Positions 26,862 to 35,714 of a DNA stretch of 64,000 nt are shown here, piece after piece. A model generated the notes under the pieces. The model was not told the origin of the DNA and made no database searches. It saw nothing but the letters and a program-made list of their open reading frames with translations. Every line of letters begins with the position of its first letter. Position 1 is the stretch's first letter. The position numbers and the translations under genes are program-made. The stretch covers positions 1-64,000 of the forward strand of contig NZ_JAVKCH010000001.1 in the NCBI RefSeq assembly GCF_040222815.1, in the 5' to 3' direction. This DNA is from Imperialibacter sp040222815. Lineage in GTDB: Bacteria; Bacteroidota; Bacteroidia; Cytophagales; Cyclobacteriaceae.

Positions 26862-27638
26862 ATGAAAACAGGTTTGGCTTTATCGGGGGGAGGCGCAAGG
26901 GGCATTGCTCACCTTGGGGTAGTGAAAGCGATGTTGGAAAAAGGCATTCACTTTGACGTGATTTCGGGCACATCAGCTGGTGCCGTGGCCGGCTTGTTCC
27001 TGGCCAAAGGCTATTCTCCCGACGAGGCTCTGGAGATTTTCACCAAAACGAGCGTGTACAAATTTCTCAGGCCCGCTATTAACATCAGGGGGTTGTTCAA
27101 AATAGGGAGTGTGGAATCGATCATCAAACCGTATTTTGGAGAAGCAATTTTTACGGATCTCGACACACCTTTTTATGTGTCCGCCACCAACGTGAGGACG
27201 GGCAAAATACGGGTGTTTTCAGACGGAGAACTGGTTCGTCCCGTGCTGGCGTCGTGCTGCATTCCGGTGGTGTATGAGCCAATGGCCATTGGCGATGAGT
27301 TGTACATGGATGGGGGTGTGGTCAACAACCTGCCTGTGGAACCATTGCTGGGCAATGTCGACAGAATTGTCGGCGTTCATTGCAATCCTATTTCTGACCA
27401 ATATCAGGGGCGCAATATGCGGCGCCTGATGGAAAGAAGCCTGCTGCTGGCCATCAACGAGAATGTGGCGGCACGTAAGCCCAAATGCGATTTGTTCATT
27501 GAGCCAACAGAGCTCAAAAATTTTCATGTGTTTGACTTCAGAAAAGCGAAACAGATTTTTCAGGTCGGTTACGACTATGCTTCCGACCTTCTTTCCAACA
27601 AATCTGTGTTGTCGAAGTTAAAGCAGGACGTATCTTGA
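26862..27638 (+). CDS. Patatin-like phospholipase (RssA-like)
   Basis: 258 residues from ATG 26862, chosen over GTG 26859 because AAGGAGG at 26851-26857 is the ribosome-binding site and lies closer to ideal spacing with ATG. The patatin motifs are complete: oxyanion loop SGGGARGIAHLG, nucleophile elbow GTSAGA (Ser near 45) and catalytic Asp in MDGGVVNNLPV. It is a short bacterial single-domain form with no membrane segment, hydrolysing acyl esters of phospholipids or neutral lipids. It is followed 23 bases later by an acyltransferase, which suggests membrane lipid remodelling as a shared role. Confidence 0.92.
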   Translation: MKTGLALSGGGARGIAHLGVVKAMLEKGIHFDVISGTSAGAVAGLFLAKGYSPDEALEIFTKTSVYKFLRPAINIRGLFKIGSVESIIKPYFGEAIFTDLDTPFYVSATNVRTGKIRVFSDGELVRPVLASCCIPVVYEPMAIGDELYMDGGVVNNLPVEPLLGNVDRIVGVHCNPISDQYQGRNMRRLMERSLLLAINENVAARKPKCDLFIEPTELKNFHVFDFRKAKQIFQVGYDYASDLLSNKSVLSKLKQDVS

Positions 27639-27661
27639 AAATATAAACAACATCTGACCTG

Positions 27662-28198
27662 ATGAGAGCTGTTTTTAGATTTCTGTTTTGGCTTTTGGGC
27701 TGGGAAGCCATAGGTACCAAACCTACGGATAAGAAGTTCATCATTGTAGTAGCGCCTCATACCAGCTTCTGGGACTTTTTTGTTGGCGTGGCTGCCCGCT
27801 CCATTTTTCGGCTTGATACTAAATATTTGGGCAAAAAAGAGCTCTTCTGGTTTCCACTCAGCGTTTTTCTTCGGTTGCTGGGCGGTTACCCTGTCGACAG
27901 GACCAATGCCGCCGGCCTTGTCGAGTCGGTAGTAGACCTCTTTGACTCGAAGGAGGCATTCTCCATTGCACTGGCGCCGGAAGGTACCAGGAAGAAAGTG
28001 GACAAGCTTAAGACAGGATTTTGGAGGATTGCCAAATCTGCCAATATCCCTATTGTTTTGGTAAGCTTTGATTTTAAGCGAAGAAGAGTAGAAATGCTTG
28101 AGCCTTTTATGCCGGGAGACATGGAAACGGACATGGAGCGGATCATGGCCTACTACAAGGGAATCACGGGGAAGCGGCCCTGGCAGGATTTAAGATAA
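27662..28198 (+). CDS. PlsC-type 1-acyl-glycerophosphate acyltransferase-like protein
   Basis: 178 residues. The HX4D catalytic motif is APHTSFWDFF (~36-45) and the substrate motif LAPEGTRKKVDKL (EGTR) lies near 100-110, with a third block IPIVLVSFDFKRRR. This short acyltransferase form lacks long N-terminal membrane helices, although the first 20 residues (RAVFRFLFWLLGWEAIG) could anchor it. It transfers acyl groups to lysophosphatidate or a related lipid. Probably cotranscribed with the patatin gene. Confidence 0.88.
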   Translation: MRAVFRFLFWLLGWEAIGTKPTDKKFIIVVAPHTSFWDFFVGVAARSIFRLDTKYLGKKELFWFPLSVFLRLLGGYPVDRTNAAGLVESVVDLFDSKEAFSIALAPEGTRKKVDKLKTGFWRIAKSANIPIVLVSFDFKRRRVEMLEPFMPGDMETDMERIMAYYKGITGKRPWQDLR

Positions 28199-28470
28199 CA
28201 CAGTGTCTTTGCTGTTTTTGTTTCTGAAAAGCGTTTCTGGAGCATCAGCATCAACATGCTATTCTTTTCTGCCTATATAGTATAGGGGCCAAACCAGTCC
28301 GGGCTGTTAGTCCATTATTCTATTTCACCTCATTGGTATTAATAGTGAAATAGAACCAACCCCACAACCGTAGCTAACGTTATTGACTTTTATCGACCTC
28401 CTTGCGAGGTGGAATTATTTTTTTTGTTGACCAACCGTCAAAAGCTTTTTTTACAACAAATAAACATTCT

Positions 28471-29619
28471 ATGAACAACTCTACAAGAAAGTTGGGCTTG
28501 TCTACGGCCCTTGCATTTTTATGTGTTACAGGTCTTTTGGCACAGGGAATTACGTTACCTCCCAGCGGAGACAACCAAAAGTCGATTGTCACGCAGTATA
28601 TAGGCTCCATTGCATCTGTGACAATCGACTACAACAGTCCGGACGTGACGGCACCCAATGGAGCCGACAGAAAGGGTAAAATATGGGGACAGCTCGAACC
28701 TTACGGAATGAATTACCTTGGATTTGGCACAGCTACTGCTTCGCCATGGAGGGCAGGAGCTAACCAGAACACCACCATCACCTTTTCGCACGACATGCAG
28801 GTAGAAGGCAAGCCCATTAAGGCAGGCACCTATGGCCTGTTCATGATCATCGAGAAGGACAAGCCGTGGACACTTATCCTGTCCAACACCTCCACAGCCT
28901 GGGGAGCGTATTTCTACGATGCCAAAAACGATGCCCTGAGAGTAGAAGTGCAGCCTAAAGAAGCTCCCTACCATGAGTGGTTGAGCTATGAGTTTATCGA
29001 CAGGCAGCCTGAGTTTACTGTGGCGGCGCTGTACTGGGACGAGCTGATGGTGCCTTTCAAAATATCGGTACCTAACATGAATGACCTGTACCTGGCCAAA
29101 ATCAGAAACGAGATGGAGGACGCTCAGGGCTTTAGCTGGCAGAACCGGGTGGCTGCGGTGCAATTTTGTTTATCGAAAAACATCAATCTGCAGGAGGCCC
29201 TTGCCTGGGCGGAAGCGGCTTCAACCAACTCTTTTATTGGTGAAGAGAACTTCACCACCCTTTCTGCCAAGGCAGGTGTGTTAACGGCGTTAGATAAAAA
29301 AGAGGAGGCTGCCAAGGTCATGGACAAAGCCATCAATCACCCAACGGCAAGCGTTTTTCAGGTGCATGCCTACGGTCGTCAGCTGATCGCTCAGGGAGAA
29401 AAACAAAAGGCCCTGGAGGTGTTCCAGTTCAATGCTAAGAAGAACCCAAAAACCTGGCCGGTGAACTTTGGACTGGCACGTGGATATTCTGCAGTGGGCA
29501 ACTATAAATCGGCGCTTAAGTATGCCAAACTGGCGCTGGAAAATGCGCCTGACCAGCCCAACAAAGACGCTCTTGTGGCTGGCATAGCCAAGCTGGAAAA
29601 GGGGGAAGATATTAACTAG
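28471..29619 (+). CDS. DUF2911 domain exported protein with C-terminal TPRs
   Basis: 382 residues from ATG 28471. The frame is open to 28402, but a clean signal peptide starts here (RKLGLSTALAFLCVTGLLAQG). The DUF2911 domain covers ~30-190, with the characteristic SVTIDYNSPDV, RKGKIWGQLEPYG, WRAGANQNTTITFSHDMQVEGKPIKAGTYGLFMI (described in parts: WRAGANQNT, then KAGTYGLF) and WTLILSNTS. A helical region with TPR-like repeats (QALEVFQFNAKK, VNFGLARGYSAVGNY, ALKYAKLALENAP) follows. Function is unknown. It is periplasmic or outer-membrane-associated and ends at a strong terminator. Confidence 0.9.
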   Translation: MNNSTRKLGLSTALAFLCVTGLLAQGITLPPSGDNQKSIVTQYIGSIASVTIDYNSPDVTAPNGADRKGKIWGQLEPYGMNYLGFGTATASPWRAGANQNTTITFSHDMQVEGKPIKAGTYGLFMIIEKDKPWTLILSNTSTAWGAYFYDAKNDALRVEVQPKEAPYHEWLSYEFIDRQPEFTVAALYWDELMVPFKISVPNMNDLYLAKIRNEMEDAQGFSWQNRVAAVQFCLSKNINLQEALAWAEAASTNSFIGEENFTTLSAKAGVLTALDKKEEAAKVMDKAINHPTASVFQVHAYGRQLIAQGEKQKALEVFQFNAKKNPKTWPVNFGLARGYSAVGNYKSALKYAKLALENAPDQPNKDALVAGIAKLEKGEDIN

Positions 29620-29656
29620 GGGAGGCTATATTAGAGTCTACATTGCACTAAAACGA

Positions 29657-29686
29657 GAAAGGCCCGGGTTCGGGCCTTTCTTTATT
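29657..29686. terminator. Bidirectional terminator between DUF2911 and yebC-like genes
   Basis: GAAAGGCCCG (29657-29666) pairs with CGGGCCTTTC (29671-29680) around GGTT. TTTATT follows on the plus strand, and A-rich sequence precedes it, giving a T-rich tail on the minus strand for the convergent gene. Confidence 0.8.
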
Positions 29687-29701
29687 GTGAATCAGCGACG
29701 G

Positions 29702-30412
29702 CTACTTCATATTATGAAAATAACTCTGCACATCGTCGTCTTCATCGAACTTTTCAAAAATCTTCTGCACTTCGGCTTCCTGCTCTTCAGTCAGCTCTTT
29801 GGTGTCGACAGGAATGCGCTCAAACTCAGAGTTCACTATTTCATAGCCTTTTTCTTCCAGATAGTGTTGAATAGCACCATACGACTCGAAAGTGCCATAT
29901 AGTACAACATTTTCTTCTTCAGCTTCCACTTCTTCCACGCCCAGGTCTATCATTTCAAGTTCCAACTCTTCCAGGTCAACGTTTTCAGGGGTGACAATTT
30001 TGAAAACGCTTTTTCTGTCAAAAAGGAAATCGAGGCAGCCACTGGTGCCGAGCGAGCCACCGTATTTGGTAAAGGCATGCCTTACGTTGGCCACTGTTCT
30101 GGTGGGGTTGTCGGTGGCAGTTTCTACCACTATCGCCACTCCGTAGGGGCCATAGCCCTCGTAAACCACCTCTTTGTAATCTTTTTCCTCTTTTGAAATC
30201 GCCCTTTTTATTGCCCTGTCAATGTTGTCCTTGGGCATGTTGGCGGCCTTGGCATTTTGTATCAGGGCACGAAGCCGGGAGTTTGTGCTGGGATCGGGGC
30301 CGCTCGCTTTCACAGCGATAACAATGTCCTTGCCTATTCTGGTGAATGTTTTAGCCATTTGGCCCCACCTTTTGAATTTTCTGGCTTTCCTGAATTCAAA
30401 TGCTCTTCCCAT
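29702..30412 (-). CDS. YebC/PmpR family protein
   Basis: 236 residues, the standard size. The N-terminus MGRAFEFRKARKFKRWGQMAKTFTRIGKDI is a common variant of the family's start. PDPSTNSRLRALIQNAKAANMPKDNIDRAIKRA and YEGYGPYGVAIVVETATDNPTRTVANVRHAF are hallmark blocks, with an acidic C-terminus. These proteins were first described as transcription regulators. More recent work links TACO1/YebC to relief of ribosome stalling at proline-rich stretches. Cytosolic and monocistronic. Confidence 0.95.
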   Translation of the reverse strand: MGRAFEFRKARKFKRWGQMAKTFTRIGKDIVIAVKASGPDPSTNSRLRALIQNAKAANMPKDNIDRAIKRAISKEEKDYKEVVYEGYGPYGVAIVVETATDNPTRTVANVRHAFTKYGGSLGTSGCLDFLFDRKSVFKIVTPENVDLEELELEMIDLGVEEVEAEEENVVLYGTFESYGAIQHYLEEKGYEIVNSEFERIPVDTKELTEEQEAEVQKIFEKFDEDDDVQSYFHNMK

Positions 30413-30555
30413 ATATGTCTATTTCAAAAATCAGATGCGAACAGCAAAACTAGTGTTTTTCCAAATTTTTGCATTTTCTATTTCAATATTCTTCACCGAA
30501 TCATTGCTCGGTAGCGATACCAGCCCGTTTCTCGTTTTTGTAGCGATTCTACGAT

Positions 30556-31323
30556 TTAGATTGTATACCCGCCGTCGGCCACAAACACGCCCCCAGTGGT
30601 ATAACTGGAAGCCTCCGATGCGAGATACAATGCCAGTCCAGCCATTTCATCTGTTTGACCAATCCTGGCAATAGGCAGCTCTTTTACTATCTTGTTGAGA
30701 ATGGCCTCATTGGCCCACAGGCCCTGACTGAACTTGGTTTGGATCAGGCCCGGGCAAATGACATTGGCCCTGATGCCAGCTGCACCCCATTCCCGTGCAA
30801 ACACCTTTGTGAGTGAAATAAGCGCCGCCTTGCTTACGGCATACATGCCCATAAATGGCTCAGGGCTAAGGCCTTCAATACTACTGATGTTGATAATAGA
30901 GCCGCCGCCACGCTGTTTCATGATAGGAAAAGCCAGCTTGCTCAGCATAAAAGGCCCTTTTACATTCACCTGCATGATTTTGTCAAAGGCGGCTTCATCT
31001 GTTTGCACTACAGGGCCAAACACCGGATTGGTGGCGGCGTTGTTGATGACAATGTCGACACCACCAAATGCCTTTTCTGTCGCCGCCAGCAAGTTTTCCA
31101 AATCAGCTTTGTCGCCCGCATTGGCAGCTACACCAATGGCTTCAATGCCCTCAGCCTTTAGCTTTTCAGCCACCTCGTTCACTGCTTCTTGCTTACGGCT
31201 GCTCACCACCACTTTGGCACCCGCTTGTCCTAGCGCCAGGGCCATGGCCTCCCCAATACCTTTGCTGGCTCCGGTAATCACTGCTACTTTTCCATCGAGC
31301 CTGAATTTTTCCTGAATAGTCAT
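30556..31323 (-). CDS. SDR family NAD(P)-dependent oxidoreductase
   Basis: 255 residues from the minus-strand ATG whose first base is 31323. The frame stays open upstream to 31674, but only the part from MTIQEKFRLDGKVAVITG is homologous. Cofactor motif TGASKGIG, structural NNAATNP, catalytic Ser in INISSIEG, YAVSK (Tyr and Lys) and the C-terminal GGVFVADGGYTI are all present. It resembles glucose/3-oxoacyl dehydrogenases such as FabG-like or DHRS4-like enzymes. The substrate cannot be told. The divergent amino-acid permease starts 131 bases away, leaving room for back-to-back promoters. Confidence 0.93.
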   Translation of the reverse strand: MTIQEKFRLDGKVAVITGASKGIGEAMALALGQAGAKVVVSSRKQEAVNEVAEKLKAEGIEAIGVAANAGDKADLENLLAATEKAFGGVDIVINNAATNPVFGPVVQTDEAAFDKIMQVNVKGPFMLSKLAFPIMKQRGGGSIINISSIEGLSPEPFMGMYAVSKAALISLTKVFAREWGAAGIRANVICPGLIQTKFSQGLWANEAILNKIVKELPIARIGQTDEMAGLALYLASEASSYTTGGVFVADGGYTI

Positions 31324-31453
31324 TGGATGTCTTTTTAGGGAAGATAAATAAATAATACACCCACGACATGAATTTGCCCCATTTAAAGTCGAATCACGCC
31401 TTTGATTGGGCTGTGTACGATTTGTTTGATCGAAATACCTATTTTCGGCAACG

Positions 31454-32791
31454 ATGAAAGACAAGATCAACGACATAGAGCCGAAGCTCGGTTTGTTCGA
31501 CACCACCATGATAGTGGTCAGTTTGGTGATTGGAATAGGTATTTTCCGCACACCCTCTCTGGTAGCCAATGCGGCAGGCTCGGAGTCTGCTTTCTTTCTG
31601 GCCTGGGTAATAGGCGGTGTGATTGCCCTTTTTGGGGGCTTGACGTATGCCGAAATTGGCTGTAGAAAGCCCATGGCGGGTGGGTATTATAAGATCGTTT
31701 CAGAAAGTTTTCATCCTGCGCTGGCCTTCATGCTCAACTGGATTGGGATCATCCTGGTGCAGGGGGCCGGCATGGCGGCGGTGGCCATACTTGGCTCGGA
31801 GTACATTCAACCTTTTGTTCCCATGACGTTTTTTCAGGGAGAAACAGGTCTCCAATGGCTCGCTGGAATGATCATTGTGTTGTTGTTCCTTATCAATTTT
31901 GCAGGCCTTAAAATGGGGGCCCGGGTACTGAACGCAATCACGGTGATCAAGATTGTGATGATCTTGCTTTTTAGCGGTTTGGGGCTTCTTGCACCGGAAG
32001 TTGCAGAGGCCACAGTTAGAACAGAACCTTCAGCATTCAGTTTCGCAGGCATCGGTATCGCCCTGATCTCCGTGTTTTATACCTGTGGAGGCTACCAGTC
32101 GATCATGAATATGGGCGGCGACGTGATCAACCCAAGAAAAAACTTTCCAAGGGCAGTGATAGGAGGGGTCGCCATTATTTTCTTTCTGTATTTGTCCATT
32201 AACCTGGGGTACGTGGCCGTGCTTGGCTTTGAAGGGGTTAAATCTGCCGACCTCATCGCTGCCGACATGGCTGAGGTGGTGTTCGGAGAAGTAGGAAGAA
32301 GGATCGTGTCTGTCACGATATTTATTTCGGTGCTGGGTTTCATCAATGCCACACTGATGCAGCTACCCAGGGCTTACCACGCCATGGCACAGGACGATGC
32401 TGTGCCCGGGCTGTTTATGAAGGTCAACCCCAAAACTCAGGTACAGGAGTTTGCCCTGTCAATATTTACCGGGCTGGTGCTGTTTTTTATCATCACGCAG
32501 GGTAAGTTCGACCAGATCATCAACCTGGTGATGTTCAACGATACGCTGATACTGGCAACGGCTGCCGCTGCTATTTTTGTACTCCGGAAAAAGATGAAAG
32601 ACGAACCGTACAGTGGATTCAAGGTGCCGCTCTATCCGGTCATTCCTGTCGTGTTTATTCTCTTTCTTCTTATCGTTTCTTTCAACGCCCTTTTAGAAAA
32701 CCCGATGGCGGCCCTGGTGAGCACCTTGTTTTTATTAGCTGGATTTCCCATTTTCCTCTTTTTAAGAAAGATTAACTCAAAGAAGCACTAA
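31454..32791 (+). CDS. APC family amino acid permease
   Basis: 445 residues, ~12 TM helices. The N-terminus KLGLFDTTMIVVSLVIGIGIFRTPSLVANAAGS is the APC/LAT unwound TM1 with the GIGIF substrate-binding motif. LAWVIGGVIALFGGLTYAEIG (TM2) and PRKNFPRAVIGG are also typical. It is an inner-membrane exchanger or symporter, likely for neutral amino acids by analogy with SteT/LAT members. Its stop overlaps the next start (TAATGA), so it is translationally coupled to a MaoC-like hydratase. Confidence 0.9.
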   Translation: MKDKINDIEPKLGLFDTTMIVVSLVIGIGIFRTPSLVANAAGSESAFFLAWVIGGVIALFGGLTYAEIGCRKPMAGGYYKIVSESFHPALAFMLNWIGIILVQGAGMAAVAILGSEYIQPFVPMTFFQGETGLQWLAGMIIVLLFLINFAGLKMGARVLNAITVIKIVMILLFSGLGLLAPEVAEATVRTEPSAFSFAGIGIALISVFYTCGGYQSIMNMGGDVINPRKNFPRAVIGGVAIIFFLYLSINLGYVAVLGFEGVKSADLIAADMAEVVFGEVGRRIVSVTIFISVLGFINATLMQLPRAYHAMAQDDAVPGLFMKVNPKTQVQEFALSIFTGLVLFFIITQGKFDQIINLVMFNDTLILATAAAAIFVLRKKMKDEPYSGFKVPLYPVIPVVFILFLLIVSFNALLENPMAALVSTLFLLAGFPIFLFLRKINSKKH

Positions 32792-33243
32792 TGATCGAAA
32801 TCACCAGCATTGAGCAAATGGAGGCTCTGGTAGGGCAGGAGATAGGAACCTCTGACTGGCTGAAAATAGACCAGGGCATGATCAATGCATTTGCGGCTGC
32901 TACCGGCGACCGCCAGTGGATTCATGTGGATACTTCCAGGGCGGCTGCCTCGGCCTTCGGCACAACCATCGTTCATGGCTTCTTCCTGCTATCCCTTCTT
33001 CCCAGGCTGAAAGCGCAGCTTGTTGAGTTTAAACTGGCAGCTATGGCGATCAATTACGGCAGTGAAAAGATCAGATTTCTTGCACCAGTGCCAGTAAATG
33101 CCAGGGTGAGGTTGAAGACAAAGCTATTAAAAATAGAGGAGGGCTCTTCTGGCATTAAACTATTCACTAAGAACAACCTGGAGTTAGAAGGAAGTGAAAA
33201 AGATGCATTGGTAGCGGAAACTATTACGCTGCTAGTGGCATAA
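32791..33243 (+). CDS. MaoC family (R)-hydratase
   Basis: 150 residues, single hot-dog domain. Hydratase 2 motif AAATGDRQWIHVDTSRAAASAFGTTIVHGFF has the catalytic Asp and His (ATGD..WIH) and the GTTIVHGF block. It would hydrate enoyl-CoA or a similar thioester. It overlaps the permease stop by one base, but the metabolic link is not obvious. It ends at a palindrome that serves the convergent gene. Confidence 0.9.
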   Translation: MIEITSIEQMEALVGQEIGTSDWLKIDQGMINAFAAATGDRQWIHVDTSRAAASAFGTTIVHGFFLLSLLPRLKAQLVEFKLAAMAINYGSEKIRFLAPVPVNARVRLKTKLLKIEEGSSGIKLFTKNNLELEGSEKDALVAETITLLVA

Positions 33244-33264
33244 AAAAAGGCTCACTAGTGAGCC
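33242..33264 (-). terminator. Terminator of the minus-strand TerB-like gene
   Basis: The perfect 16-base palindrome GGCTCACTAGTGAGCC (33249-33264) is followed on the minus strand by seven T (33248-33242). It could also slow plus-strand readthrough from the maoC-like gene. Confidence 0.7.
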
Positions 33265-33287
33265 TACATTTAAGATTTTAGATCCGG

Positions 33288-33683
33288 TTATGCCTTCTTA
33301 AACGCAAGAACTTTCTGTCTTAATTGCGCTTTGTCGGATGTGATGGCTGGATCAGAATATATTTTCGAAGAGAGTTCAGCGATTACGGCTTTGTCAAAAC
33401 CAAGCCTCGTAGCTATTTCCTGGCAATAGTTAATCTCACTATAATATACCTCTCTGTCAACTTTCATCAGCAACACCAAGTCATAAAGCAACTCAAATTT
33501 CTGGTCGTCATTTAGCGAGTCCATATCTACCTTTTCCGGACGCAGAATCAACTCCTCAATCTCTCTCTCACTTATTTTGTGTGCCTTCCCAATAGACAGT
33601 ATTAAATGCTTCTCATTATCAGAAAAGTCATGGTCAACAAGTGCAAGTCCTATCAGGGCACTCAGGTGTTTTCTAACATTCAT
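33288..33683 (-). CDS. TerB-like all-helical protein
   Basis: 131 residues. The pattern LSALIGLALVDHDFSDNEKHLILSIGKAHKIS, then LLYDLVLLMKVDREVYYSEINYCQEIATRLGF, follows the TerB-like repeat in which an acidic residue lies before a helix after D-x-x-(F/V)-x-x-x-E. The family is linked to tellurite resistance and stress but the function is unknown. Cytosolic. It has its own terminator and an AT-rich upstream region. Confidence 0.75.
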   Translation of the reverse strand: MNVRKHLSALIGLALVDHDFSDNEKHLILSIGKAHKISEREIEELILRPEKVDMDSLNDDQKFELLYDLVLLMKVDREVYYSEINYCQEIATRLGFDKAVIAELSSKIYSDPAITSDKAQLRQKVLAFKKA

Positions 33684-34021
33684 TAGTCTGTCGTTTTAGA
33701 GTGAACTTGTTCAGATGAACAATTTAGTGCGTAATATTCGCAAATTGTAATCTTTGTCTGCAAAATTTATTGTTACTTTTTTACAAAATATAACTTTTGC
33801 GGCAAGCCATAGGAATATTCAAATGGGTAAGGAAATTCACTCCTGTGATATTTTTGGCCACAGCCTATAGCGAGAAGATTTCATGCTATGCGTTTGCATA
33901 TCAATTGTGCCATGATCATTTGGGTTCTCGGTGGAATATGTCATGGGTGCCAAAAAGGCTGGGGTAATTTGTCTTACTGTGAAAAGTGCAAAATATTTTC
34001 TTCAGTATTTCTAAAGTACTT

Positions 34022-34114
34022 TTATTTGGAGGGTGTCTTCTTCTTTCCCTTGAAGATTTCTACGATAATCATTCCTAAATGATTTAAGTCTTTGATGGCT
34101 GATTTTGCTCTCAT
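34022..34114 (-). CDS. Micro-protein 1 (30 aa), paralogue of the neighbour
   Basis: The minus-strand ATG at 34114 opens a 30-residue frame, MRAKSAIKDLNHLGMIIV followed by EIFKGKKKTPSK. It aligns without gaps over its core with the frame at 34234-34320: D-(L/F)-(N/S)-H-L-G-(M/L)-(I/M)-(I/L)-V-E-(I/M)-F-(K/R)-G-K-K-K. Conservation is at the protein level while the DNA differs, which argues for coding. A TAnnTTTG box lies 17 bases upstream. The short hydrophobic core and basic tail suggest a membrane-surface or membrane-inserting peptide. Function is unknown. Confidence 0.5.
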   Translation of the reverse strand: MRAKSAIKDLNHLGMIIVEIFKGKKKTPSK

Positions 34115-34130
34115 GATTTCTAATTTTTGA

Positions 34131-34138
34131 CAAAGGTA
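34131..34138 (-). promoter_or_regulatory. -7 box upstream of micro-protein 1
   Basis: TACCTTTG on the minus strand, matching TAnnTTTG, with its last base 17 bases upstream of the start codon. The same octamer precedes micro-protein 2. Confidence 0.5.
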
Positions 34139-34233
34139 TTTTTTATAAAACTGTTATTGGGTAAATAACGACCAACTGGTGTGTTGCTTAGATGTAGCAC
34201 ACATAATAGTCGCCGAAAACTTTTTAGATGGCG

Positions 34234-34320
34234 TTACCCCCTCTTCTTTTTTCCTCTGAACATCTCAACGAGCATTAGTCCAAGGTGACTGAAGTCGGCA
34301 AATCTTTGTTGAATTCTCAT
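34234..34320 (-). CDS. Micro-protein 2 (28 aa), paralogue of the neighbour
   Basis: The minus-strand ATG at 34320 gives 28 residues, MRIQQRFADFSHLGLMLV followed by EMFRGKKKRG. It is the second member of the tandem pair described for 34022-34114, sharing the HLG-hydrophobic-VE-F-G-KKK core. Its own TACCTTTG box is at 34351-34358. The gap 33684-34662 contains no larger credible gene. A frame at 34428-34670 overlaps the holA start, has a TTG start and has no family resemblance. Confidence 0.5.
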   Translation of the reverse strand: MRIQQRFADFSHLGLMLVEMFRGKKKRG

Positions 34321-34350
34321 AGCTGTAAACGTTTTGTTTTTTTGATATTT

Positions 34351-34358
34351 CAAAGGTA
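34351..34358 (-). promoter_or_regulatory. -7 box upstream of micro-protein 2
   Basis: TACCTTTG on the minus strand (TAnnTTTG), 31 bases upstream of the start codon. It is the same octamer as for micro-protein 1. Confidence 0.5.
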
Positions 34359-34662
34359 TGCTACATTGGGCCGGCATATTCGCTCATTTAAAGTGAAGCA
34401 TTATCGGTGTAAGGTTTTGGGTAATTCTTGACAATTAGCGGAGCACCGGCACTGAAATGGGACTTGTATTTCCCGTTGAGTATGTTTAAGGGCTTTGCAG
34501 TGAACGTAATTTTTAGCGCCGCTTATACATTTAGTGACATTAAATGGAAGATCGAATCAAACCTTACCTTTTATTCTCAAAAAGGGGATAATCCTGAAAG
34601 GGCAGTCTTCACTTTTGTTCGAAGTAACTATCTTAGCGGCCGAATAAATCAATCCGCTTTAC

Positions 34663-35685
34663 ATGCCTAAAGGCTACCACGAGATTCTCAAAGACGTAAA
34701 ATCCAATACCTATGCGCCCATTTATTGGCTCCAGGGAGAAGAACCCTTCTTTATTGATTCAATAGGCGACTATATTGAGCAGCATGCCCTTGATGAGAGT
34801 TTGAAGGGCTTTAATCAAACAGTGCTCTACGGCAAGGAGAACAAGATCATCGATATTTTGAACCATGCCCGCCAGTTTCCGATGATGGCAGAACGACGAG
34901 TGGTGCTTGTGAAGGAAGCCCAGGATATTTCCGACTTGAACAGGGAGGAAGGCGAAAAAGCCCTAACCGCCTATCTGGAAAAGCCCAATATAAGCACCGT
35001 GCTTGTGTTTTGTTACAAATACAAAACCATCGATGCCCGGAAAAAGCTGGCGAAGGAATTAGAGAAGGCTTGTGTGGTGCTGGCCGAGAAAAAAATTTAC
35101 GACAACAAGGTGCCTGAGTGGATCAAGGTGTTTGCCGCCGACCTTCAGCTAAAGTTGAGCGAAAAAGCTGTGTATATGCTTTCAGAGCATATTGGTAACA
35201 ACCTTGAAAGGATACATAACGAGCTGAAGAAAGTGAAGGTCAACCTGCCTGGTGACACGGTGGTGGATGAGCATCATATCCAGCGGTTTGTGGGCATCAG
35301 CAAAGACTTTAATGAATTTGAGCTTCAGAAGGCCATTGGGATGAAAGACCATAAAAAGGCTTTTCAAATTGTCCAGTACTTTGGAGCCAACACGAAGAGT
35401 CACCCAGTTATCCCGCTTTTGGTTATTCTGTTCACTTACTTCACCAAGCTGCTGCTCTTGCACAAAAATAACCAGGCGTCCGACGACGAACTTGCACGAA
35501 AAATAGGAGTTTCTCCGTTCTTTGTGAAAGAGTACAAGGTGGCAGCCAGAAACTACAGCGCTATGATGGTTATTCGCAATATCCATTTGCTGAAAAATGC
35601 TGACCTTCAGGTAAAGGGCGTTACCAGCAATTCAATAAGTGAAGAGGATTTAATGAAAGAATTGGTATACAAGTTGATGCATTAA
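34663..35685 (+). CDS. holA: DNA polymerase III subunit delta
   Basis: 340 residues, full length. HolA pattern: YAPIYWLQGEEPFFIDSIGDYIE at the N-terminus, PMMAERRVVLVKEAQDI (domain I/II strand), a three-domain clamp-loader layout with LSEKAVYMLSEHIGNNLERIHNELKKV, and a C-terminal collar domain with FFVKEYKVAARNYS. Delta opens the beta clamp in the clamp-loader complex during replication. Housekeeping. It starts the plus-strand run that continues with envelope genes. Confidence 0.93.
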   Translation: MPKGYHEILKDVKSNTYAPIYWLQGEEPFFIDSIGDYIEQHALDESLKGFNQTVLYGKENKIIDILNHARQFPMMAERRVVLVKEAQDISDLNREEGEKALTAYLEKPNISTVLVFCYKYKTIDARKKLAKELEKACVVLAEKKIYDNKVPEWIKVFAADLQLKLSEKAVYMLSEHIGNNLERIHNELKKVKVNLPGDTVVDEHHIQRFVGISKDFNEFELQKAIGMKDHKKAFQIVQYFGANTKSHPVIPLLVILFTYFTKLLLLHKNNQASDDELARKIGVSPFFVKEYKVAARNYSAMMVIRNIHLLKNADLQVKGVTSNSISEEDLMKELVYKLMH

Positions 35686-35714
35686 ATCGTTCAAGGGGTT
35701 AAACCTACTTTCAA

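Noticed and set aside
28393..28428. Hairpin plus T-run before the DUF2911 gene as attenuator
   Set aside because: The stem is only five pairs (ACCTC/GAGGT) and the T-run is separated from it, so the evidence is too weak.
30556..31674. Long form of the SDR protein (372 residues)
   Set aside because: The N-terminal ~117 residues have no homology-like pattern and overlap the promoter region and divergent permease gene; the SDR starts at 31323.
33888..34082. 64-codon plus-strand frame in the gap after the TerB-like gene
   Set aside because: It overlaps the better supported minus-strand micro-ORF, has a Cys/Trp-rich random look and no ribosome-binding site.
34428..34670. 80-codon plus-strand frame before holA
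   Set aside because: TTG start, no recognisable motif, overlaps the holA start in another frame, and lies opposite no conserved block.
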